DNA from: Glutinoglossum americanum
Lineage: Eukaryota; Ascomycota; Geoglossomycetes; Geoglossales; Geoglossaceae
Length of the DNA: 64,000 nt
Direction: 5' to 3'
NCBI GenBank assembly: GCA_020080175.1
Contig: JAGHQL010000105.1
Coordinates: 28,734-92,733, forward strand
Of this stretch, positions 23,430 through 34,139 are shown one piece after another; the first letter of the stretch is position 1, and each line of letters starts with the position of its first letter. The notes below the pieces were generated by a model. That model was not told the DNA's origin, made no database searches, and saw only the letters and a list, made by a program, of their open reading frames with translations. A program made the position numbers and the translations under genes.

Positions 23430-24290
23430 TGGGACCACTGTGCGTTACGTGATGATCATAGTAATTAGCAGGGATGGCGTGGGCGCGAAGACAGCAAGTC
23501 CCCGCGCGACCTCGTCAACTGCGATTTAAATAAGGGGGGAGGCTAGCCTGGCGGAGACGAACGTCAGCGCGTGGGCCAGAAGAACAGCAAACCTGGGGAG
23601 ACTTACCCGCTAGGACGGGAGCTCTAAGATACGGAATTCCAAAAAGTAGGCGCACTAAGTGTAAGTAACGTTAAACAACAGATGAGAATAGATGAGATTG
23701 AGGATTTTGAGCGACCCGACCAGATTGGCCGGTGCCAGCGGTGGCCCAGAGAGGGATGAGAAGGAAAGGAAGGAGGGGAGGTGGGCGTACTTAAATCTAA
23801 CTCACAAGCGGTAGGCAACCGTGGATCAATCCTATCGATAACCACCGAAGAGCGACGACGCTGCATCAGTAGCGGTCGATTGGGCACACTGCGCCAAGAA
23901 CCAAGCTGAGGCTCTTCGCGGCCGCTCTTCTGAACCAATAGACCCCCAGCTTAAAGCGGCAGCGACATTACACCTGGTCCATAGTCTTCACCGCCTCCGA
24001 GTGAGGCCGGTCCCCACGACCAACCAAAGGTTCACGGGGCCTCGCTGCCCTTACTGGCTATAATACCTTGAGAGCGCGGGATGCCCGCAACGAAAACGCA
24101 ATCCCATCCAACAAAGCGCATAAAAGCAGCGAGCGAAACACACAACCCACCGGGCGGCGAGGGGTTTCCTTCCCCATCTACCCATCGCAGACAAGCAGCC
24201 GTGGTGAGCAAGTCTGCGCCATCCCACCCGCAAAAGCACCATCTCCCCCCTCCAAAAAAAAAAACGCCTCGGCTGCATACTTTGTGTTTT
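23430..24290. other. Intergenic region, possible upstream exon of the C2H2 gene
   Basis: A minus-strand open segment at 23624-23938 could supply the missing 5' exon, but no splice pair was established. Nothing else is seen. Confidence 0.3.
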
Positions 24291-24299
24291 TTTTCTTTT

Positions 24300-25270
24300 C
24301 ATCATCGGAGGTTTGAGCGTGTTTTCGGCGGTGGGCGAGTTGCAGCTGTCGCTTGTTGCGGGCCTGGGACGCCCGAGTGAGGCCCCCCATTTCTCTGGGC
24401 CTGTCGCTTCCTTCCGTTATGGCTGGGGGGGGGGGGGTTGAGGCCTGGCGTCTCTGCCAACCACCACGACCGACTGCTTCTTGGCTTCAAAAGATGCGTT
24501 TCGTGTGCCGGCTGAGGCCACCCGCTGTTAGCCTATCGTTTCTCTCCGCTCGGAGCTGGTGGTGGCATCGTCGGTGTCGGTGTCTTGTTGACCGGCACCT
24601 CCTCTTATCACCGCAATCGCTTCTAAGTTTTTAAAGATGCGTTTGTTTTGCGCGCCGGTTGAGGCCACCCCGTTTTTGGCCTATCGCTTCTCTCCCTTCA
24701 GAGTTGGTGTCGGGATCCTGGGACCTAATATCTCCCCTTATTGCCACAATCGCTTCTAGCCTTTAAACACGCGCTCGTGTGCTAATTGAGGCCCCCCACT
24801 TTTATCCTATCAGAATCCAGATAACCTTGTAGGAACCTCTTGAGGCCTACTCTTCCACCCTATCGCTATTTTCATCCTGTCCGAAAAGCCTCCTGGGGCT
24901 CGCGATCTTCGCTTATCGTTAATTTCTGCCAGCTACATGAAACCAGAAGCGCACTCGTGAGGCCCGGTATCTCCTCCTATCATCACGCTTCTTGGTTTCG
25001 AGATAGGTTTGCACCCCCTGAGGCCACCTATTGTATCCTATCGCCTTGCGGTCGAAACCCAGGGAAAATCATGCCTGCATCTTGAGGCCTGCTGTATTCT
25101 CCCATCACCACCCTAGCCCGTTCGGGGAACATGCATGCAAAACTCCTGACGGCGGCGACTTTTACCAACGGCGATTTTGCTAGCGGGGCTGATCCGGCAA
25201 TATCACCATGAGGCCCTCTCTTTCCACCAATCGATATCATCTCCGTACAAGGACTTCTCCGTCTTGATAT
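24300..25270. repeat. Degenerate tandem repeat, about 60-bp period
   Basis: A core TGAGGCC recurs at 24378, 24439, 24513, 24660, 24787, 24841, 24958, 25019, 25083 and 25209. It is usually followed 12-20 bases later by CCTATCGCTTCT or a close variant. Spacings are about 60 or about 120. In most double gaps a diverged unit is visible, for example near 24590 (tcttatcaccgcaatcgctt) and 24730 (ccttattgccacaatcgctt). That gives some 13-15 units of an old minisatellite. No frame stays open through it. A run of 13 Gs lies at 24425-24437. It ends about 180 bp before a small plus-strand gene, so it may be its upstream region. Confidence 0.65.
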
Positions 25271-25446
25271 TTGACAGCGGGTGCCCCAACGTGGCAGCGA
25301 TGCTAATATCACTACTTAAATCCAAGGGCATCCTGCTCGGACTCGCGCTCAAAGCTCTTATCCAAAGCCCTTCTACCATCCCCCCTTCTACCATCCTCTA
25401 GTAAAAACAAATCCATAACCCATCACCGCTTTCAGAAACTTCAAAA

Positions 25447-25947
25447 ATGACGTTCTCTGCCCCAAAGACGACTTTACCACGGCCCGAGGCTATGCTGAGA
25501 GACTTGGATGAACTCTCGAAGCTGAGCCAGGCTGTGCTTCACCAGCCTACGTATACCTCTACGACATGCGACGGTAATGGTCGACCTACTCAATATCACA
25601 ACACAGCGAGTACGCTCCCAGCCCTCAAGGGCTACAAACCTACCCCAGCACGTCAGCAAACCAAAGCGGCAATAAGCGAGCATTCTTCCACGCAGGCGCA
25701 GATGAGACCTCACCGGCCCCATTCCGCCGCCGCTCTAGCCGAACCAGCGGGAACCCAAACGGCGACTCTGAAGTATCACTCCACCCCCCGACCTTGGCGA
25801 GAAGCCCGCCACCCCGCAAACATGAGTACCATCAGCCAGGCCAACCCCTCCCCAATGGAGAGGTGGGAGCGAGAAGGCATCAGAGATCAACCGTGGAATG
25901 GGGTGATAGGAGTATACGTTGAAGATAATAATTTCGGCAAGTGGTGA
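25447..25947 (+). CDS. Small hypothetical protein
   Basis: Open frame of 166 codons from an ATG in good context (cttcaaaaatgac). I do not recognise it. The N-terminus is mildly helical (EAMLRDLDELSKLSQAVL). The middle is low in complexity and rich in Pro, Thr, Ala and His. The end is Trp-rich (MERWEREGIRDQPWNGVIGVY). There is no signal peptide, membrane segment or known motif. It converges with the helicase gene. The minisatellite lies directly upstream. Confidence 0.4.
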   Translation: MTFSAPKTTLPRPEAMLRDLDELSKLSQAVLHQPTYTSTTCDGNGRPTQYHNTASTLPALKGYKPTPARQQTKAAISEHSSTQAQMRPHRPHSAAALAEPAGTQTATLKYHSTPRPWREARHPANMSTISQANPSPMERWEREGIRDQPWNGVIGVYVEDNNFGKW

Positions 25948-26107
25948 CGCTCAGGGATGGGGAGATTTCACGGAGGAAGGCGCCTGATCGGCGATGGAAT
26001 CAAAGCTGGAGGGGACCAAAAGCGTTGGGAGCAAAAAAAGCGGATCTAGAGAAGACAGGAAGACAATTCAAAGGAATCTCCAAGATGTATTTTCAGACGA
26101 GAAAAAC

Positions 26108-26125
26108 AATTTAAATATTTAAATT
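26108..26125. repeat. 18-bp perfect AT palindrome between convergent genes
   Basis: aatttaaatatttaaatt is its own reverse complement. It lies between the stop at 25947 (+) and the stop at 26153 (-), so it belongs to both 3' flanks and could contribute to 3'-end formation. Confidence 0.5.
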
Positions 26126-26152
26126 CCATGACACCCTGCCACCCCTCTCGTC

Positions 26153-29100
26153 CTAAACCCCAAGCGCCCCAAGCTCCCGCTCGATACCCTCAGCCCTGCT
26201 CACGCCATCCACAGCCTGATGGTCCGTCCCGCCGATCGACGCCCCGCACTGCGGACACCGCGACGTCTCCATCGGCATGCCGCAGTTCCCGACGGTGAAC
26301 TAGAAAGCAGAGCGGTGGCGAAAAACGTCAGCCTTACCAACCCGGTTCTCTACGGCGGCGACCTATCAACTTACCGGATGGCCGTTCTGGCATGTATACC
26401 AGTGCCCCGTCCCCCGGAACTCCCTCGCCATGGCCGAGTACACGGCGCGCATCTCCTCGTTCGTGAATTCCGCGTAGAACGTCTCCCCCCGCAGCATCCT
26501 AGCCGCGGCCTCGATCGCGCCCCGCAGGCCCCTCGCGCTCGCCGCTCCGTCGCAGACCCCCTGCGCGGCGGCCAGCCCGTCTCTCGCCTGCGCGATCAGC
26601 GCCGTCGTGGCGTCTGGGTGTTGGCCGTCGGCGGGCGCGGAGCGCGAGAGCGCCGCGAACCTCGCGAAGAAGATCCTGCCTTCGATCTCGTGGATGGGTT
26701 GGAACTTGGTGGCGGATTCGGAGGCGAGGGCTGTGCATTCCTGGAGGTTCTGCGAGAGGTCGAATTTTAGCGGTGAGGACGTCCAGTCGTTGGGCTGCGG
26801 GGCGGTGGCGGTTTGGTGGTGGTGGTCTCGGTGGATTTTGGCGAAGTCGGAAAGGATGGCTAGGTCGCAGCGGAGGAGGAGTGCGGTTGCGCGGAGGCGG
26901 CTGTTGACCTGGAGGATGGCGCTGTCGTAGGGGAAGTCGGTTTGGATGCCTCGCCGGCGGCGGATATCCTGGACCATGTCGTAGACTCTCCCAAAGGGCT
27001 GTTCTGCTTCGCTGACCTGCCGTAAGAACCTCTGGATGTGGCTGCGGAGCTTAAGCATTTCTTTGTATCGGCTTTTTAATCCTGCTTGGTTGCGGATCTT
27101 GTAGATTTGGTCGTTCCGTGTTCCTCCAATGATTAGGTCCTTGGGAGCCTGAACAGCTCCGGTGGCTGGTACGCCGTCTGCCCGGAAGAGATTCCGTAGA
27201 TCGTCGGTCGCAGGGTTCCTTCCTCCGCTCAATCCTACCTCGCTAGCCTGGAGGTCTTTCTCCTGGTCATGTAGGGATTCTGTTAGGGGCGCGAATTCCG
27301 CGTTCGCCCAAACCATAAATTTTTTGGTAGCCTCATCGATCTGGCCACGCTTGGTAATCCGGTTGTAGCGATTGATGTTCCTTAGGGGAGCTCGGCACAT
27401 GGGACAATTCTTCAAGCTCTTGACTGAGAATGGTTCTGAGTTTTTCGGAGCAAGAACGATGCCGTCCTCAGAAATCTCGTAATGGTCTGCCATGGACATG
27501 AGGCCGTCAAAACTCTCAACGCTCATGATATGCCCACAGGGTGGTACTACTACCGGCGTATCATTGAGGTCAACCTCAGCATATGTCAAGCCCATGATGT
27601 AATCGACGCTTGACTCCTTGATGTTCACGGAAGCGCAGGTCTGGCAGAACTCCGTTGATGGACACACTTCACCACAGATCGACGGGCATTGGTGGCCGCA
27701 AGCCAAATTTGTCTTGCATCGTTCGGAGCAGGGTAGCAAGTCGCAAGGCACCGCACAAGGCATCACACATTTCCCCCGGTGGATGCAAGACCATGGGCAA
27801 TCTTCCGCGCAAGGAGGGCAAGGTTCGCTACACTTTTTGCTGCATTTCGAGTGAGCGCAGCGATTGCCGCAAGGCTTGTCGCAGGGTGGACAGCTCTCCT
27901 CGCCATCGCTGTGGCATCGCGCGGTACAATGATGAGTACACGTAGTGAACTGCCGCCCACAAGGAGATGTGCACTTCCCGTGCTCAACTACTGTGACTTT
28001 GCTGTCTTCTCTGGCGTTGCAGTCGAAACAAAATCTTAAGCAACTGTGCCCGCATGGAAGGAGCGCCCCACACTCTGCTGTACACTTAAACCCTTTTCCA
28101 CGGACATCTGTGCAGCATTCGGTGCTCACGGTATGACCACATCCAGGGATCTCCCTTTTGACCTTCTGCCGGCAGCTAATGACTTCCGGCCGCTGAGCTT
28201 TATGGCATTGTACTCGCTTTGCAACATGTCCGCACGGCAGGGTGATGTTTTTCACCATTGTCATACAGAATAGGTCGCACGGCAGCCCACAGGGCTTGGT
28301 GCAGGGGTGGTCGCAGCCTCTCTTGGATCTTGGACAAGGCTCTAGGCACGTTACGGCATTGTGCAGGGGCTGCGAGTGGCATTTGTTAGGACACGAGTGC
28401 CCACACCCGAGACGCCATTCACACTGGAGGCTGCATCCGCCCTCGGGAGCCAACCTGACAAAATCATCCGGCGCCGAAATTTCTATCGCAGTGTTCGGGT
28501 GCCGCTGACAGGAGAGGGGGAGCTTTGGGCCAATGTTGCCTTTTCGCTGGAGGATTGAAATGACCTCTTCCCACATCGGGACGTGACGCGATGTGTCTGC
28601 ATGCCGATTATATACATTCCGTGACGCGCGCGGCTGGCAAGTAGTCAGTAATGCTAGCAAAATAGGTGGCGATCTTTGCCTTTCAGGACCTAGTTACCTC
28701 AACAGCACGTTGATCCGGTTCGACGTCTTCAAAAAACCGCAGTTCTTCCGGTCATTGCTTCGTACCAGCGAGACCACAGTAACATTTGCCTCTTCCCCTT
28801 GGAAGTTGTCTGTATATTGCTGTTAGTAACTTAACCCGAGCCCGCCTCAGTTCCATTACTTGCTTACCAACAGTGGCTACTCGAAGGGCATCTAGCAGTG
28901 TTGTCTTCCGTGCCGTGGACCCTACATTTAGGTTAGTTTCTGACTCATCCAAGCCTTCTTTCTCCATATCCTCGAGGTCGCGATCTCCAATCACTATCTC
29001 AAATGCAGAGCTAAGCCTCTTGCGGATCTTCCGGAGCTGGAGGAGATATGGCGTTATGATTGCAATCTCCTGGCTCTTGTATGTCCCCTGACGGACAAGG

Positions 29101-32100
29101 TGCGAGACCAGCGCGGATACCATATCCACTTCATAGTCGTTCGAGTGGGAGACTTGGTTTGGCTGCGTGGCGTCTGCTCCTGCCTCTTTCTCTCGGTGGT
29201 CCAGCCAGAAAAGACGCCGCCGGATGCCGCTGACCTCCGGAAACTCTCTTACAGACGGGTGGTCTTTCAGCTTCGGGTAGAGCGTGTGGCGGACCAGATT
29301 GGCGATTGACGGATGCATGCGACGTTGTATCTCCAGCGTGCTGAACGGAACTTGGAAACCAGATTGAAATGGCCGAATGAGGCGCTCGAAGAGTGAGATG
29401 TTGAGAGAATATTGCCGCCCTCGCGGATTTTCACAGGATAAATCGAAATTTTGAATCTGCGGCCGAAGCTCTGGGTGAAATCAATTATTATGCATTCAGC
29501 ACTGGGAAGGACTACCACTTACGTTCATGGTCGCCAATCAAAATGCAGTGTTCAATCGAAGGTAGCAATGCTGGGTAATATTTTTAGTGAGACAAGCTCA
29601 AGCTCAAATGATTCTTGCCACATACCAGTTAGGATGTGGGCTTCCATTACCTCGCCTGCCTCTTCACACAACAAGACTTTCGATGGTAGCCGACGCAGCA
29701 TATCCAAATTTCTGGCTAGTCCAGTTGTTGTGACCCCTATAATATGTGCCTGCCGGAGACACCTCAGATTTGTTTCGTTGCGGCACTTGTTCAGCTCTTT
29801 CTTCGTGTCGGCGTAGTCCCTACTAGCTGTAACTAACTTCTCCAAAAGTTCGTCCTTAATTTCTGCGATCCAATGATCATATAGGTTTCCACGCTCTATA
29901 GCTGACATATCGAAAAGCGGTACGTTGAGAAGTTCCCTAATTGGGCGGGGTCTAGTCTGTGACGGGGAGGCTGCCGGCTCCCAACCCTCGAGCCAATCGT
30001 CGATAATATTCTCCGGTTTATGGTGAACAGTCGTCCATCCATCCTGGTCATCTCCGAATAGCTGATAGTAATGTTTAATATGGTTTGTTTCAAGATACGT
30101 CTTGACAGTCGTGAGCCTTTTGGGATTTCCTAATTCCTGAAGTAGTTCATGCGCGAAGTCGCTGTCCTTATCTAATTGGCGCTGAATATCCCAGTTCTGC
30201 TTTTTCTCTGTGCTTGTGCGTTCTATCTTCTGGGAGACGGTGATTAGATTTAGTGGCCCCAGAATTTCGGATTTGGATCGCGACCCAAGGCGAATTACTT
30301 GACTGACTCCGTCTCTTATGAGGTGCTCAAGGATTTGGTCCAAGGCATGGTTCGTGTAACACCTTCCGGGAGAGTGAGCTAATGATGATACGGTAACGGT
30401 GAGCAAGTATGGGGCCACTTACACGCATATTATAGGGCCAAGCTTTGCCTCTTTTCGATTAGCGAGCAGCACTTTGACCATCTCAACCCCTACATAACTC
30501 TTCCCTGTACCCGGAGGTCCCTGAATCAGGGCTAGGCTATTGGTTAGCCCGTGTACTAATGCAGTGCACTGTGCATCATCCAGTGAAGAATGTAGCTTAA
30601 GGGCTTGGATATCGAATCTTTGCCGAGGAGAGAGGACAAGGTTCGCCCCACCGACGATCGAAGAGAGTTTGAAGCGGAATCCGTGCTGGAGCGAATATGC
30701 TGGTGGTGGAAGATCCCCTAACGCCGGATAAGAGCTGCCATCTAGTGGCGCAAGGAGTTCGGAGAACGGGACCTCAGGGTGCTGGCTCATCTGTTGTAGT
30801 GCTTCTAGAGTTGGGCGGAACGAGGGTAGGAGGACTCCTGGAAACTCGACAAGCACCTGTCGGACGCGATTTTGGTATCCAAATCGTTGAACTAGCTCTT
30901 CAACCTCAGACTCCACTGGCTGGACCGTCACAGCGGCTCGCATGCAGCTATCCCATAATGAGTGTGTGTTAGTGTGTGCGCTTTGGTTGGCCTCGTAGAC
31001 GTCGTTTCTCTCCGACACGGATAGGAATATGGTCCCGCCATCGGAGTCCACAAGGCGCAGGAGCGAGTCAACCTGCAGTTGCTTCGACTCTGACCAGAAC
31101 TCTGCGCGCTGCTTTGGCGATTTCATTCTCTTTACAGCCTGTGGTTGGTCGAATTCGACAAGCGCATGCAGTCCGCTTTTCCTTTCAAATTTAAAGTCAG
31201 CCAGCAAGACGCCTTCATGAATAAACACCCTAGCACCTTGCTCCCTTCTCTCAGCCCTCGACATGCCTCGTTCGGAGCCTCGGAGCCTTTCAATTACCAG
31301 CCCTACTGCGTCGCGTAGTTGCCCCACGGTGTCCTCCCGGAGTAGCCGGAAATGGCGGTCTAAAAGCCCACCAATGCCGGTATGGTGTAGCTTCTGTGGG
31401 TCACTAACAGGGAGGTATTCCTGTCGCTGTGAGTGGATCTCTTTCGTTGTAGGCAAGATTTTTATGTTAGAGATATCCTCATGGTCGTTGTCGTGCCGTG
31501 GTCCTTCGGGAGAGAGTTGACCAGGCATACCATGTTCTAACTCGAACACCGGGGCGGCCTTGGCTGACCTAGGACCCGCCGGTGACTCCCATCCTAAGGG
31601 CATGAGGCTTCCTAGTCCTAGTCGAGCGCGAATTTTATCGAGACTGCGATAGGCTGCTTGCATATCAATATCACCCATTGTATCCTCATCACGTCCACCG
31701 ATGCAATTTGTAAGCGTCTCGACAATCTCCTGGAAGCCTTCGTTGACGCATGCCGTTTGATTGAGCTCGATGACTTTAGCAAGGGCGGCTAAGGTTGAAC
31801 ACATGGACACGGAGACTTGGCCGATCTCCCCCGCAAGTTCGCTGAATTTCAAATCGAATAGGACGCCCGCGAGGGATTTGAATACCTGGATCGCTCGGCG
31901 GCCGTGGTTTCCGTACAAGAAAGTGTAGATCGTTCCCACGTGTCCCTCCAAAACCAGCGAAGATAAAACGTCTTCGTGCGTGACCAAGCGCAAGAAGGGG
32001 AGATAAACTCCCTCAAACCGCTGGAGCTTAGAAGCTACCGGAACATCGTCGAGCGCTATTTCTGTCAATTCTGTAATTCTTAAGAGACCGCCTTCAGAAG

Positions 32101-32402
32101 AAAGAGATGTAATGACTTGTTGGATGGTTGACGGGTCTCCAGCCGAGGCCATCTGAAAGGCCACTCTAAAGAACCGAGACAAGCCGTCCGCTCCTAACGG
32201 TCGACCGTGAGATGCCCGGGGTATCATGTACCTCCATCTCCGATACTCTGAGTCATCAACTGCTTTAGACGGAGCACCACGAGGCCTTGAAGGCGTTGTA
32301 TTCAATCCGGCATTTGACCCTCGCCGAGCGGTGCTATGGTTAAGTGTGTTCCTTATGGGTCCGTCATGGCTGAATTTACATCTAGTGCCGTAGGTACACC
32401 TG
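26153..32402 (-). CDS. NFX1-type zinc-finger SF1 helicase (ZNFX1-like), with an apparent frameshift
   Basis: A multi-exon gene of roughly 2,000 codons. A CCCH finger (CTYGTRCKFSH, near 32402-32370) comes first. Its first Cys and the start lie in an upstream exon I could not fix. Then a long N-terminal domain and an SF1 helicase core: Walker A LIQGPPGTGKS, CYTNHALDQ (across intron 30363-30422), LLCEEAGEV, GDHEQLRPQ, and DNFQGEEANVTVVSLVRS followed by NRINVLLSRARHGMYIIG. The splice phases join each block well. Next come repeated NFX1-type Cys-rich fingers (28.4-27.6 kb), a helical region, and a final RZ-type finger HWYTCQNGHP / CGMPMETSRCPQCG across intron 26300-26374. Known: the family includes human ZNFX1 and S. 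pombe Hrr1, RNA helicases of RNA-silencing and antiviral pathways. Odd: near 28600 the frame shifts by one base between IIG and ADTSRHVPMW, so the finger half is out of frame. Confidence 0.75.
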
Positions 32403-34139
32403 CGTCAAGGTCCCAACTTACTTTTGCAGCATTTTAGTGATTTTGTCACGTAGGTCAAGAGGAAGTTGTTTTAAAACGTTGGGCACCACAACGAGGGTGG
32501 GTGCTGCGGTGAGGGGAATTACAGTGTACTGGCCGATGTGGTGGGGTGGCGGGCGGGAGTATTGGCCGTGCTCAGCATTATATGTCGTATGGCCAATATT
32601 TAGAACCAATGATGTGATGTTAGCGACCCTATCACACCCGACCACTCCACGGCGGCATATGTGGGTTCTGTTTGCTGAGGTACTCAGAAAGCTTCCAGCT
32701 CCGGATTTCCATGTATTTCTGGTGAGCCGCTTACAGTCATCTTCGTATCGGATATGGTTTCCCAAATTTTTGAAACCTTTCTCTCTCTCGAGGGGTGGGG
32801 AATAGTAAAATTAAAGATGGAAAATTCCTCGACCGGCACAATAACCAGCTTAGATCGTGTAACCAATGCGTTTGATAAGGGACTCCGGAGGATAAAGTGA
32901 CCTCCGCGATGTACCCTTGATGTTTTGTTTTTGTGTAAGCATGGTCTTGTGCATTCGGCAATTCTTTGATTCGTCGCCTGGGGTAACACAGCAGATAAGC
33001 GCGTCCGGCGGTTTCCAATAAACCTGGAACAGTTGTCCGATGTGACCTAGGAAGTCCTATTTAGGACGCCGGTGAAAAATAGCGTTTGAGAAAATTCAAC
33101 TAAGGGCTTGCGCTTTTCCCAACCTTTTGGAGATTGGATTCTCGTGTGTTTTGGTAGTTGGTCGAGCCATCACCTGCCTAGAGTAACCAAGTCGCTAAGA
33201 GTTAGTAGAGTTCCTCCCACGAACTCCTGTGTGGTTAGAATGGGGGGTTAGGAGGAATGCTTCTAAAGAGCGCTATTGGGAGGAGGAAGTGATGAGAAAT
33301 GGACGAAATACATCAATGCTCTCACGTGACCCTCAACATGTTGAAGCGGACTTCCAACAAGAATCGGGCTTGGAAAGGAAGTAGGCGGCTAACGCTAGTC
33401 GGGGGATGAGCGCTCGAGAATTGGTGGAAGCTGTATATGCAATACCGCGGGGAGCTGTTGAGGGACTGCAGGGTAAACCACCGGTTACAAAATAATCGAG
33501 ACTGGCTAAAGCAGCAACTAGCCCTGTCTCAATGCTTACGGTATGCATATGGTGCCCCAAATCGCCAACAAACGGACCAGGGCATTACAACAAACGCCGG
33601 AAAATCACACCGGAAGCTCGCGAGCCGTACGCGTGCACGATCCTGGCCGCACCCACGCCCCATTTTCCGGGTACTCACTTGCGGCCTCCTCGACTGCACA
33701 CCATTCCCGATCCTCGCAATCTGTTTGCCGGGGCGCCGGGAGTGTACATAAGCTGCTGTGTACATGTGTGGACCGAGTCTTCCGGGTAGTCAGCAACGGG
33801 ATCTAGCGATGTCATAGAGCAGGTGCTAAGAGAAACGGAAGTGGGAGTAGAGCGGAAAGTTAACGAGGTGAAGTATTCAGCCGATAAGCAGCAGGGTCGT
33901 GCACATACACCGGGGGAGCCTCACAGGGGTGATGGATGATGTCATGACATCGCGGTTCGAAAACCGGAAACTCGCTCACGCTAGGAGCGGAGGAGTGGGG
34001 TGGCTCAAGAGGGTTCTTCATTATCGCTAATTAACGCTTTAAGGTGGTTTGGGTGGAAGACCCGGGAGTGCGACTGGCAGCGAGCCCTAAGGGAGCGCGA
34101 CACCGATTGGGGAAGGAATTGGATGGGTAGTCCTGCGGT
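32403..34139. other. Intergenic region with the probable 5' end of the helicase gene
   Basis: An open minus-strand segment at 32418-32765 abuts the CCCH exon but ends in a stop, and no intron of normal length joins the two. The rest (33.0-34.1 kb) shows no credible gene. Confidence 0.4.

Noticed and set aside
26219-26930. Long open frames on the plus strand opposite the NFX1 helicase
   Set aside because: They are GC-rich antisense frames of a well-supported minus-strand gene, with no domain of their own.
32418-32765. Minus-strand open frame just upstream of the CCCH finger, as first exon of the helicase
   Set aside because: It ends in a stop before the finger, and the only GT..AG linking them is about 22 nt, so it was not joined.
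33950-33975. tRNA-like box B (ggttcgaaaacc)
   Set aside because: No cloverleaf could be made with the flanking bases.
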